A stretch of DNA of 64,000 bases, taken from NCBI GenBank assembly GCA_947561395.2, contig OX387182.1:53157283-53221282 (forward strand), written 5' to 3'. Each line of letters starts with the position of its first letter. The first letter of the stretch is position 1. The notes below the pieces were generated by a model that worked only from the letters and a program-made list of their open reading frames with translations, ran no database searches and was not told the DNA's origin. Shown piece by piece: positions 1 to 11,459 of this stretch. The stretch is from Buxus sempervirens. Taxonomy: Eukaryota; Streptophyta; Magnoliopsida; Buxales; Buxaceae. Both the position numbers and the translations under genes were made by a program.

Positions 1-1
1 G

Positions 2-727
2 GCGACCCTAGTCCAACCCCCACTACTTGAACAGGAGATGACCTCCTTGTTCATTGCATCACTTGGACAGCCATTCTTTTCCCTGCTACTGGGGCAAAGC
101 ACTTCTAACTTCAATGACTTGATTCTGACGGCAGATAGAATTGAAGATGCGGTCAGGGCTGGAAAGATAGATGGCAGTGGTCAAGGCTCTACACAGAGAA
201 GGCCAGCAACAGGACAGAGTAGCAGAAATTAGGGACAAGAGCCTAGGAGGCAGGAAACTCAGGTTGTTAATTATGTACAACCAACACAGCCTTACTGTAT
301 CTCTCAAAGGCCTGAAGGCCAGGGGCAACCCATGAGAAGGACGAGATAAGAGGCAGAGGCAAGGATGAAGAGGGTGTTCACCCCATTGCCTTATGCACCT
401 GCAGAACTATTGGCTACACTGCTAAAGAAGGGGTACCTTCAAATCAAGCCTCCTAACCCTAGAATGATTAACTCACGAAGTTATAATACAGCAGAGAGAT
501 GCGAGTATCATTCTGGAGCTCTCGGGCATTCAACAAATCGATGCTGGGATTTGAGACATGACATACAGGATCTGATAGACAGTAAGAAGATCTCTGTAGA
601 TCCCCCAGCACCAGCAGCACCTACTCCTCCTACTGGTACGACCACTAACCCTCTCCCAGACCATAATAAGGCTTCTGGCAGCGGAACGGTACATCAGATC
701 ATCAGTGATCAAGGCAGTGAACTATAG
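2..727 (+). pseudogene. C-terminal gag of Tat gypsy element (degraded)
   Basis: Frame 2 is read from the window edge and encodes the middle and C-terminal part of a Tat capsid polyprotein. It starts inside the conserved stretch ending in FNDLILTADRIEDAVRAGKI and continues to a zinc-knuckle-like motif (CEYH, GH, then C, at about nt 508-542) followed by the usual IQDLID segment. Three in-frame stops break it: TAG at 230-232, TAA at 347-349 and TAG at 725-727. Reading resumes in the same frame after each, so they are point nonsense changes. The N-terminal part is missing here, but a matching N-terminal fragment lies inverted at 8456-9165. Confidence 0.85.
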
Positions 728-3391
728 GTTGACCCGTCCTTATTGATCGGACGACCGGGGCAAGTCGTCAAGATTCATCTCCAAGAAGGGACAATCTATC
801 AACAGATACATGTCATTAATGAAGAGGAGGGGGAAGAAACCTTCATGGGGTTCCCTCTGGTGCATTTCAACTTTCCCGAACCAGAGCCTTTCTATCCTCC
901 ACCCGTCCCAAACTCACCCCCATTGAACATCTTTGACATGATGAACCCATTCAATGAGCCTGTGGACTTCCTACTGGAACCACCCACCCTTAACTTACAC
1001 CAACTTCACCTTGACCCAACCTACTCCGCTGTGCCTCCACCTTACCAATTCCTACCCATGTACCATGATTCTACCGTCACTTCCACTGAAAGAGAAGTCG
1101 ATCGGATCACCCGTTCTGGTCGATACATAGACCCTAACCCTCCACCTGCACCAGAGGGAGAAACTAGTGAAGAAAGAACAAGGAAAGAAAAAGGGAAGGA
1201 TGTGGCCACTGAATTGCCACAGACCCATAAAAAGAAAGGGAAGGCCCCAGAAGAAGAGATTGAAAAACTCCACTACAATGCCTTCACTCCGGAGTATGAT
1301 CTAGTGCAGCAGTTGAATAAGACACCAGCCCAGATATCCATTATGCGTCTCTTATTGGATTCAGACAAACATAAGGACGTACTTGTGAAAATACTGGGCG
1401 ATACTCATGTGCCTGACGACATCAGCCCTGAGCAGCTAGAAACAGTCATGTCTATAATTGCTACGCCAGAAGCAATCTCCTTTTCCTTAGCAGACTTGCC
1501 CCCTGAAGGTTATAATCACACGAAACCTCTGTTTATCACTGTAAGGTGCTCCGATTTAATAGTGAGCCGGGTCATGATTGATAACGGGTCAGCTCTGAAT
1601 ATCTGCCCGGTCAGGACCTTCCACAGTCTGCAGCTGAATGATGATTTGATCAAGCCTAGCTCCAATAATGTCCGCGGATTTGACAATGCTAAGAAGGATT
1701 CCCTTGGGGAAGTTACTTTGGAAGTTACAATTGCTGAAAGGGCCTTCTTCATCACCTTTGAGTTGATGGACATTAATGCCTCCTTTAATTTGCTGATTGG
1801 AAGACCTTGGCTACATCAAGCAGGGGCAGTCCCGTCCACTTTACATCGAATGATCCGATTTATCTCGGGAAATCAATTGATCACGATACATGCAGAAAAT
1901 CACAGAGAATTTGAACAAGGAGGGGTACCTGTGGTTGATTATGAGCTGCCTACTTCCCTGAACTTTCAAGCCATTGAAATGGTACAAGTAAACAGCATTC
2001 CTACTCCGCTGCAATCAGACTTGTCCCGCAGAAGGAAAAGGAAGAGCATGTTCGGTGCTGCTGAATGCGCCGACTGGGGCCTCCGAGTAGGAGAAGGTTT
2101 GGGTAAATATAAGAAAGGCATCAAGTCTGCAATCAAGCTGTGTGACAAGTCTGTGGGCTTTGGATTAGGGTTTATTCCTGAACCTGAAGACTATGCCAGG
2201 TTATTTGGCATGAAAGCTGAACGGAAGAAAGCAAGAGCAGAAGGAAGGGACCCAAACTGGCCCATCTGTGTACAGGGCCAATTATATCATCACTTTACCA
2301 ATATGGAGAGGGAAGCTGCACAAGCCATTCAGAACATTGTCCCCCAGGGATGGGGCGATGAGTTCAATGATCCAGTAGAGCAAGCGGAAGCTAATTATCT
2401 GCAAAGGTTATGGGATGAACCTCCCTTGCCCCAGGAGACAGTTACAGAAGAGAACTCAGAGGCTCTCAGTGGGATGATGGAAGAACTGTCTGCTCTATTC
2501 TCTTGGCAGTCAGTTGACACCGAAAAACCAGCTATCCCAGAAGAGGCTTTTGCCTATCCAGCAGATGATGTAAGGACACCACCAACTGAGGCTGAAGAAG
2601 AAGAACCGGCTCAGTACATCTACATGATGGAAAGCCAGAATAGTTCAAGAGAACCCACTCCAAGGCAAAAGTCTCCCCCGCCTCCTATCTGCATTGTACA
2701 CCCAAGCACACGGGATGGTCTGGGTCAGATGTTCCAGAATATGCCCCAAGTACTGGGACTGCCCACTGAGCTGGCTTATCATGAGACTTATGGTAATTGG
2801 GCCCCTGACGAACATTCTTCCAGCAGGAGGGATGAATCATCAGGAAAATCTGTAACCAAGGCATTGCCTAAGGTGGAACCACCCAACCAAGTCACTGTTC
2901 GGGTACCAGGGACTGTCATCCGCCGCGGGGTATGGATCAGTATATCATCAGAAGATTCAAGTCAGAATCAACCAAAGAAGGGCACAGTTGATGACCCCAT
3001 CTGCATCTCCTCTGACAGCAGCATCAGCATGATACAGATTGGGAAGGTGAATGCGGTGACCGCTGTAACCAAAGACAAGCACGCATTGCAGAACTGGAGT
3101 TCGACGCCACTTGCCACTCGCAAAGCCGAACTACCACAGGGAGTTTCTTTCACTTCTGAAATTCCCCCTGTAGATATTGCTGCACTTTTTAATAAATGCG
3201 TGAAGTCTTTTGATTATTTTTCTGCTTCTGGGAATAATTCTGCAAGTAAGCAAACTCAAAATCGCAACCTTAATATCAATCTCGACGCACACCCGAAAAA
3301 TTCGGAGCACGAGATAGATAATCAGGCTGCCAAAATCAAACAAAAAATCAAAAAGAACAAAAAGAAATTCATAGTGTTGAGCAGGAATTAG
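728..3391 (+). pseudogene. Retroviral-type aspartic protease region of Tat gypsy element
   Basis: This continues the gag frame. A proline-rich linker leads to an aspartic protease with the motif IDNGSALN at about nt 1576-1600, the form of the D-[ST]-G active site usual in Tat elements, followed by LLIGRPWLH. Downstream at about nt 2060-2140 is a G-patch-like stretch (GLRVGEGLGKYKKG), also common between protease and RT in this clade. The tail from about 2400 is acidic and low complexity. The frame closes at 3389-3391, but the RT frame (frame 1) is already open from 3322, so a -1 frame change between 3322 and 3391 would be needed to make Gag-Pol. I read this as decay; programmed frameshifting or splicing is possible but unproven. 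Confidence 0.85.
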
Positions 3392-5412
3392 ATAACGATG
3401 CTTACTCATCACAACCCGATGATGCAGAAATTATCCCCAGTGATTCTTTTGAACTTGAAGATAATGATGAATCATGGGAGACCCCACCTGAAATCCAATT
3501 TGCCTTGGACAGACATGAAAAAGGTCTCCAGGCTAATATTGAGGAAACTGAACCTATCAACATAGGTGACACAACGCAACCAAGGATTCTTCAAGTTGGT
3601 AAAAAGCTGACATTATTACAGAAAACACAGATAACTGATTTTCTAAAATCCTACACTGATGTGTTTGCATGGTCATACGAGGATATGCCTGGGTTAGGCA
3701 CGGATTTAGTTGTGCATCGGTTACCTATAAAGTCTGAGGCCACACCAGTGAAGCAAAAACTCAGACGCATGAAACCAAAATGGGCCCTGAAGATCAAGGA
3801 GGAAGTTGCCAAGCAGTTAAAAGTTGGGTTCTTGAAAGTTACAGATTACCTAGAGTGGTTAGCAAACATTGTGCCAGTTCCCAAAAGGGATGGAAGGGTC
3901 AGAATGTGCGTTGATTACAGGGATCTGAACAAGGCGAGCCCGAAAGATGACTTCCCATTGCCACACATTGATATACTGGTTGACAATACTGCCACTCATT
4001 CCATGTTCTCCTTTATGGATGGATTCTCCGGGTACAATCAGATAAGGATGGCACCTGAGGACATGGAAAAGACATCCTTCATCACGCACTGGGGCACATA
4101 CTGCTACAAAGTAATGCCATTTGGGTTGAAAAATGCAGGCGCCACATACCAGCGGGCAATGACTTTGCTATTCCACGACCTAATACACAAAGAAATGGAA
4201 GTATACGTAGATGACATGATTGCAAAATCAAAAGAAGAGGAAAGTCATTTGGTGAACCTTGGAAAGGTGTTTGACAGACTCAGGGAATGCAAGCTTAGGC
4301 TGAACCCGAATAAATGTGTATTCGGCGTTACCTCAGGGAAGCTACTTGGATTCATTGTTGGGAGACGAGGAATTGAGGTTGACCCTGTCAAAGTGAAGGC
4401 AATTCTAGAGATGCCTCCCCCATCCACAGAAAAAGAAGTGAGAGGTTTCCTTGGCAGGTTACAGTACATCAGTCGGTTCATAGCACAGATGACTCCCGTA
4501 TGCGAACCAATATTTAAATTGCTAAAGAAAGACAACCCAATGGTCTGGAATGAAGATTGCCAAGAAGCATTTGACAAAATCAAGGCCTATCTGATGAGTC
4601 CACCGACTTTGGTTCCCCTTGTACCTGGACGATCCCTAATCATGTACTTGTCAGTCACAGAAACAGCGGCCGGATGTGTCCTAGGGCAGCATGATAATAC
4701 AAGAAAAAAGGAGCAAGCAGTTTATTATCTGAGCAAGAAATTTACCAATTATGAAGTAAGATACACATTGCTTGAGAAGACCTGTAGCGCATTGGTATGG
4801 GCAGCTCAGAAACTCCGGCATTATCTTCTCAGTCATACTGTCCTTTTGATCTCAGATACAGATCCCCTGAAGTACATTTTTGAAAAGCCAATCTCCACTG
4901 GAAGGATAGCCAAGTGGCAGGTTATCTTATCTCAGTATGACATTGTCTACACCACAAGAAAGGCAATAAAGGGACAGGCAGTGGCAGATCACCTGGCAGA
5001 ACACCCTGTGCCCGATTATCAACCACTTCTCACCGGGTTGCCGGATGATGAAATTATGTGTGCCGAGTCAGTAGGAGAAGAACCCGGGTGGCAAATGTTC
5101 TTCGATGGGGCCGTCAACATCAATGGGAAAGGGATTGGAGCAGTAATCATTTCCCCAGAGGGAGTCCATCATCCAATAGCAGCAAAACTCTTGTTCGATT
5201 GCACTAACAACATGGCAGAATACGAAGCATGTGTATTAGGCTTGCGAGCCGCAATTGAAATGAATATCCAAGAGTTAAAAGTCTATGGTGATTCCTGTTT
5301 AATCATCTACCAAGTAATGGGAGATTGGCGGACTAAGGACCCAAAATTGGTGCCATATCAGGAACTGATTAAGGAACTGGAAGGACAATTCAAAAGCGTG
5401 ACATTTGATTAA
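3322..5412 (+). pseudogene. Reverse transcriptase, RNase H and archaeal-type RNase H of Tat gypsy element
   Basis: The largest intact block of the element. Ty3-type RT motifs run in order: RMCVDYRDLNKASPKDDFPL near nt 3900, SFMDGFSGYNQI near 4010, and the catalytic YVDDM at about 4203-4217. The retroviral-type RNase H follows (region with YEVRYTLLEKTCSALVWA). A second RNase H of the type called aRH in Tat elements starts near nt 5090, with FFDGA, the NNMAEYEACVLGLRAA helix and VYGDS supplying the D-E-D residues. The frame ends at TAA 5410-5412, where family members read straight into integrase; the next frame starts in the overlapping TAATG. A one-base loss is the simplest cause. No other break is seen in about 690 codons. 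Confidence 0.92.
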
Positions 5413-6818
5413 TGCCACGAGATAGGAATCAGTTTGCAGATGCCCTGGCAACACTGGCATCTATGGCAACCATCACTGGTGATACTTGGGTACAACCGTT
5501 GGAGATAGAGGTGCGACATTCTCCTGTCTACTGTTTTAATGTTGAGAAGAGCACGCCACAAGGGGAACCCTGGTATGCAGACATAATGGGATACCTGAGA
5601 GACAGGACTTTGCCAAACAATGCCACAGCAACTGAGAGGCGTACGATTCAGAAACTGGCAGGACAGTTCTTCCTCAGTGGAGATAAGCTATACAAGAAGT
5701 CCTACAACGATTCATTACTGCTATGTGTAACAGAAGATGAAGCCCAACAACTGATTCATGAAATTCATGGGGGACAGTGTGGTGCACATATGAATGGGCA
5801 CATGCTAGCAAGGAAGATCTTGAGAATGGGTTATTACTGGTTGACTATGGAACGTGATTGCCACATCCACGTAAGGAAGTGCCGGTTATGCCAAGTTTAT
5901 GCTGATAACATTCATGCACCACCCAACACTTTGTACTCAATGACTTCTCCTTGGCCCTTCGCTATTTGGGGAATTGATATGATTGGAGAAATCCATCCGA
6001 AGGCATCAAATGGGCATCGATTCATCTTGGTTGCAATAGACTATTTTACCAAGTGGGTAGAAGCCGTGTCCTTTGCAGATGTCAAAGGGTCCCATGTGCT
6101 GAAATTCATCAGAAGCAACATTGTCTGTCGCTACGGTGTGCCTGAAGCACTTATCACAGACAATGCCAAGAATCTGAATAACAAGGACATGGACAAGATG
6201 TGTGGCGATTTGAGAATCAGGCATTTAAATTCCACAGCATATCGGCCCAAGATGAATGGAGCAGTAGAGGCTGCCAACAAAAATCTGAAGAAGATATTGG
6301 AGAAGATGGTAGTCACCTACAGAGACTGGCATGAGAAGCTGCCATATGCTTTGCATGCATATCGGACCTCAATCAGGGTCTCAACCGGAGCAACTCCTTT
6401 CTCTCTTGTATATGGAATGGAGGCAGTCCTTCCCGTGGAAGTGCAAATCCCTTCACTAAGAATCCTGAAGGAAGCAGAAATTGATGACATTGAGTGGGAA
6501 GAATCAAGGTTTGACCAGTTGCAGTTGCTTGATGAAAAAAGAATCAAAGCTCTGTGCCATGGACAGCTCTATCAGCAAAGAATAGCACGAGCTCACAACA
6601 AGAAAATGATACTACGACACTTCAAGGTGGGAAACATTGTTATGAAAAAGATATTCCCCCACCAAGAAGACAATAGAGGGAAATTCAAGCCAAACTATGA
6701 AGGACCTTTCATAGTGCACAAAGTTCTGTCCAGAGGAGCACTGATCCTACAAGAAATGGACGGAACTATTTTTCCTGAGCCAATAAATGCAGATGCAGTC
6801 AAACTATATTACCCTTGA
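5412..6818 (+). pseudogene. Integrase of Tat gypsy element
   Basis: This frame-3 reading of 468 residues continues the polyprotein after a frameshift. It opens with PRDRNQFADALATLASMA, the usual end of the aRH region. An HHCC zinc-binding domain follows (HEIHGGQCGAHMNGH, then CRLC), then the DDE core: GIDMIGEI, ITDNAKN and NGAVEAANKNLKK give D, D and E. The C-terminal part (GNIVMKKI, KPNYEGPFIV) has the fold of integrase C-terminal domains, and the protein ends at a normal position with VKLYYP. The ATG at 5412 is an accident of the frameshift, not a true start. Internally it looks intact. Confidence 0.92.
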
Positions 6819-8455
6819 GATCGTTCCAATTGGAAAATGAAGAGAGGCCATCCTTGACTCTCCCCTAAGACTGTAAATCCTCCCAAATACCCAAAAGGTT
6901 CTCCCCTAGTTAAACACTTTTGAGCCTCAAAATTTCTTTTCTAACCTAGTACAGGTGTTCCTTCACATCAAAATGGGCATTCCTGGCCCTAACCCAAAAA
7001 AAAAAAAAAAAAAGAAAAGAGAGCAATTGCGAAGAAAATCAAGAAAAAGAAGAAAAGAAAAGAGTTGTGAAAAACAAGTACAAAGTAAGATGTGGAAAAT
7101 ATGAACCCCACACCAACGAAATAAGCCAGGATGTAAGCCCCAACAATAAAAGGAGCACTGCACAGACCTATAAAATCACAGCCTTCTTGGGCCACTTATC
7201 TTTCTTTCAAAACCCCGGCCCAGCCTACATTTCGTCCTATCTTGAAGACCTCTCGGATCCCAAAATGAATGATCTTGAGCAAAACAGTCAAATCTGCGTT
7301 TTCTGGTAATGACGGAATTGGATTCTCCCTGAAAGGACCAGACATGGTGAAAACCCAAAAAGGGCGCTGTGTGCAGAAAGGGTCAGTCGTGGTTCAAAAA
7401 AAAAAAAACTGGTCATACCTTGATTAGAAGCAAAGGGGGCTACTGAAAAAACAGAGACAGAATGGACAGTGCACTGAATAAGAAAAACCAAATGATCTAA
7501 AGGGCCCAAATTGGCAGATTGTGTTTGGGTCAAAGCTTCATAATGGTCTATGATGACAAGGCTAAAAATACCAAGCACTCTAATCTGTGTCTGGCTTAAG
7601 GATTGACTTTTGTGATAATTGCAGGCACAAACACACACTACCACATCTGTGTTTTTCCGTATTTATTCTGCTTAACTACTCTTGAGATTTCCCCAACTGT
7701 GCTGCTAACCTGTGAAGAAAGGTTTATTACCTTGATCAACAGCCGTTTTTTGTGATAAGTAAAAGGCTTAAAAAGAAACAAACCTTGCATATCCCCAGCA
7801 GATCGAGCACTGACATTTTGCTCTTTGTATAGGTTCAAAGAAGGAAGAAGAAAGATGCAAGATGAACATGAGAAGGATACTTTGATCCTTCATTCCCTAG
7901 CAGAGGCTTCTTCCCTTTCATCCCCAGCAGAGCTCAAAAGAAAGAAAATCGTCGAGATCCTCAGAGCAAAAAGAGACATCACAATAATCCCCAGGGAGTC
8001 ATCTTGACAGATCATATTCCCACCAAACCCCAGTGGATACTCATAAGTGGGAAGAGAAGCTCTAATGCCTCGACAAGGAAAGAGTCAAGCGAAAAGAAAC
8101 AACAAGCTTTTCAAAGAAAAACAAAGCAATAATGGGCCAATTCGCCCCCTTTTGTAAATTTCTATTTCCCACTTTTGTAAATAGTCCAGGCTAGAATAGG
8201 TATGAGTGGTCTTCAAGATGATGGGCAGCAGCGCAGAAGCCTCCTCCCGTTCTCTCACCGCCACTCCCAGTCCCTAACCTTGGCCTGATAACCTCTTTTT
8301 CCCTTCAAAAAAAAAAAAAAAACTGAAGTCACTAAAAGCTTTAATGGAACAAACAAGAAGACAAGAACATTGTTAAGTGCCTTGCATCAACGCCGAAACA
8401 GGCTGATGAGCTCAAAACCAATCTTATCTCATTTTTCAAAAAGAAACTGCCCTAC
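6819..8455 (+). other. 3' untranslated region of the Tat element
   Basis: No coding sequence is recognisable. The stretch has several A-rich tracts (about 6997-7020, 7399-7410 and 8307-8323) and purine-rich runs (about 7830-7860). A long 3' untranslated region between integrase and the 3' LTR is usual in Tat elements. I do not find the expected polypurine tract joined to an LTR: at about 8455 the sequence switches to antisense gag, so the natural end of the 3' region and the 3' LTR are absent here. Confidence 0.6.
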
Positions 8456-9165
8456 TCAAACCCGAAAAAGGGTATAGGGATTCCAAAACCAGTTTGACAC
8501 ATCTCCTGTCAGTGACATCTGAAGGAACTGTATCATAATTTTTTCATCTTTGGCATATTGACACATATCTCCAGAGTATGACCTTAGATGGTTTAACAGA
8601 CACCCGGTGCCATCAAATTGATGCAGGTCAGGGCACTTGAATTTTGGTGGAAGTTGAACATCAGTGAAGAAGCAGAGGCTGTCTAAAGTAGCCTCTATGG
8701 GGACCGCACTGGGTCGTAGACTTTTCAGTTCTTTACGCAAACATCTACCTCTGCCTTAGTGACTGCCATCTTTTCATCAAATTGGGCCTGCTGTGTTCTA
8801 TACCAATCTTCCTCTTCTTGCCCCAGTTGGGCAGGTGCAATAGTTTGTGGGAGAGGCACAGCTTGTGGAGGTGGAGGTGGTACCAACGGAGCTGGGTACA
8901 CAGGGTATGGTGGTGGAACCTCTGTCTGAACTGGCAGCTGTTGAGCAACGGGAGGAAGCATCCTTAATTCCCTTATTTCTGCCATTAACTCCTGGATTAT
9001 GGTTCCCATATTGTCAATCCTCTGTTGCAGATCAGTTACTGTCTGTGTCTGGCTTGACTCTCCCTGATCTTGCCTTGACGATGTCTGTTCCCTTGACTGT
9101 TCCATTTCAAGTCTTTTCCTGGATCTTAACAGGTACGGGCTTCGAGAAGCAATTGTGGTACCTGG
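8456..9165 (-). pseudogene. N-terminal gag of Tat gypsy element (antisense fragment)
   Basis: Read on the minus strand from about 9160, the frame runs SPYLLRSRKRLEMEQ, a probable ATG in LEMEQ, a Gln- and Pro-rich N-terminal region (PPPYPVYPAPLVPPPPP) and then, after a one-base frameshift near 8740, the conserved start of Tat capsid: QLPPKFKCPDLHQFDGTGC, NHLRSYSGDM, DEKIMIQFLQMSLTG. It stops abruptly at NWFWN near 8470. By comparison with the family, about 60 residues separate this point from the plus-strand gag at position 2. The GTG-initiated reading that runs into 9174 crosses into the neighbouring solo LTR and is not real. Confidence 0.85.
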
Positions 9166-9761
9166 TGTAGACACCTGATTTTTGCACCCCTAAAATGGCA
9201 AAAAATGAAAAACTTTTAGTCAAACCTTGAGGGGGTCAAAAAATTGACTTTTTGATTCAAGATAATTTGGCCATCAAACTTTACATCATTGAAAAGAGCA
9301 TTTCGACACGATTCTAACGCAACTGGGTTTGCTGGAATCGGAGTCCAGGTGAGAAAAATATGGCCCGGTCAAACTTCCAGAAAGCAAAAAGTTGACTTTT
9401 TGCTCGGCCCCAATCCAACTACCAAAATTGATCTCAATAGATAACTGGTTTCGAGCTGATTCCAACGACATTAAGTTTGCTCAAATCGGACACCAGATGA
9501 AGAAGATATGGGCAGTTGAAGTTTCAAGAAAACTGCCCGTTTGGCAGAAAAGCAGCAAAAAAGCAAAATGAATTAACAAAATCAATAAAAAACATTTAAT
9601 AAAACATATCTTAATATTTTAACATTAAATAAAAAGTATCTTAATATTTTAATAGTATAATCTTAGATTTTTTAATAAAATATTAAGAAAATCGGACAAG
9701 AATCTTTAATTAAATCAAATTGAATAAGAGATTTCGGATCCGGCATTTAAAAAACGTGCTT

Positions 9762-9985
9762 AACCGCACTTGAAGTACGGTTTGATCCGAACCGCACTTC
9801 AGATACGGTTCGATCTTCTAGAAGGTGGACGCGTGTCCTGTACGGCGACAGCTGGCAGATTCGCGCAGATTTGCACATGTTGAATGCCAACCGCACTTAA
9901 AGTACGGTTTTTGATTTTTTAGTACAATTTTGTCACAACCGCACTTCAAGTACGGTTGTGACCAAACCGCACTTCAAGTACGGTT
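9762..9985. repeat. Five palindromes upstream of the TATA box in the solo LTR (arm set 1)
   Basis: Five near-identical 21-bp palindromes lie at 9762-9782, 9790-9810, 9889-9909, 9937-9957 and 9965-9985. The left arm is AACCGCACTT and the right arm AAGTACGGTT, with one variable central base. Units 1-2 and 3-5 are separated by a 78-bp spacer containing an ACGCGTGTC stretch. Two weaker copies of the motif lie downstream of the TATA box at about 10701-10748. Confidence 0.9.
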
Positions 9986-10002
9986 CCGACACTTTTTTTG
10001 CC

Positions 10003-10010
10003 TATAAATA
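10003..10010 (+). promoter_or_regulatory. TATA box of the solo LTR
   Basis: CCTATAAATAGAGAG is a near-consensus plant TATA box about 18 bp after the last palindrome. It sets the plus orientation of this LTR and puts the U3/R boundary shortly downstream. A consensus splice donor (GTAAGTAT) starts at 10311, 308 bp further on. Confidence 0.85.
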
Positions 10011-11459
10011 GAGAGCCAGCCCCCCCATTTGAAACAAGCTGGTCCCTCAGTCCCCACACCCTCTCCCCCTGTCTTCTACCTGTCCGAAACTCTGTCCAAA
10101 CTCTGTCCCTCTCAAAAATCAAACCCCAAATGCCCAAAATACCCCTGGTAAGCCTAAACCTTGCCTAAAACCCTCTCCTTTCACCCATTTGACTGAAGAA
10201 CCCAGCCAAACCCTGTTCAAATCATCCCAAGGAATCCTAGAGGACGCGGAAGCGCTGCCAAAATTGCTTGGAAGAACCACAACCTATCAAGACTAACAAA
10301 CATTCCTACTGTAAGTATTTCTTTTTAATACAATGAGATTATCTTCCCTTCTCTTTAAGTTTTTATGCATTTTGTTCTAACCCTCTTATTAGTTGTGTAA
10401 AGCCACAATGATCTCAAGTCAGGTTGATGGTTCCATGAAAAGAAGAGAAGAATGTGTCTTAAAGAAAAAAGACACCTTTTACCAACAATTAAGTTTATTT
10501 GACTAACCAATCTTAATGAACATGTTTTACCCCTGTAAATTCCCTTCATTCCCTTCTTGCAAGTTGACTGTGGGTGACTAAGAGACAATCTCACCTCCCT
10601 AAAGTGCAAAAGAGAAGAAGAAGATGGCTTCACAAGCCAAATAAAGAAAACGGATAATCCTGGAGATTGAAATCGGTGTAAATAAGTGAAACTAGGCAGC
10701 AACCGCACATACAGAGCGGTTCTGACCAAACCGCACTAAGAGTACGGTCAGATTAGAAAAATAACTTAAAAAACCAATTTATCTGGACCGGTTGAACCTG
10801 ATTCGACCCAAACCGGCTTGAACCGGCCTTTTAGATAATTTGGGCTATCTTAAGCCCATTTTTAGACTGTGGGCCTAGATGGGCCCACCAAGACCACCCT
10901 GGGCCCACTTGTGGGGCCCACCTCAGACCGGCCCAAACCCGGCCCGTTCTCAATAAGACGGGCCCAAGGCCAATTGACTCAGGCTAATGGGCCCATTCCA
11001 AGCCCACCAAGCCCAAACTAAAATTGTAAATTCATAAAACTTAATAAAATAACCAAACGGGTTACCCAATAACCCAACTGGGCCCAAGGCCCAACCTTGG
11101 CAATCCACGGGTCTTCCAACGGGACCCGAGTCCGACCCACTTCATCTAAATAAATAAGAAAGATAAAATCAAAATAAAAGGGACCCACACCTTCAGAGGG
11201 CCCCGCCAGACCAAATAAGACAGCATGCTGGCCTAGGAAAAGGGTGAAATTGACTCAAAAAACCAGGGAGACCCGAGGGACCCGTCAGACCGATGGGGCG
11301 GACCGGGGTGTCTTTAGGACTTCCCCGAACCGTAACCGAGGACTTAGCTAGATTTCTAATAAGCCGCAGACCAGACTTAGACCCGGTTAGGGCAAAACCG
11401 TGTCTGCCTGCACTCTCAGGCAGTGACGACTCCGAAAGTCCCGAGGCATGCACTGAAAG

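Noticed and set aside
86-328. Antisense open frames over the gypsy gag-pol region (also 1052-1273, 1516-1773, 3859-4089, 6006-6547)
   Set aside because: They are shadows of the plus-strand coding frames, with no domain and no start context.
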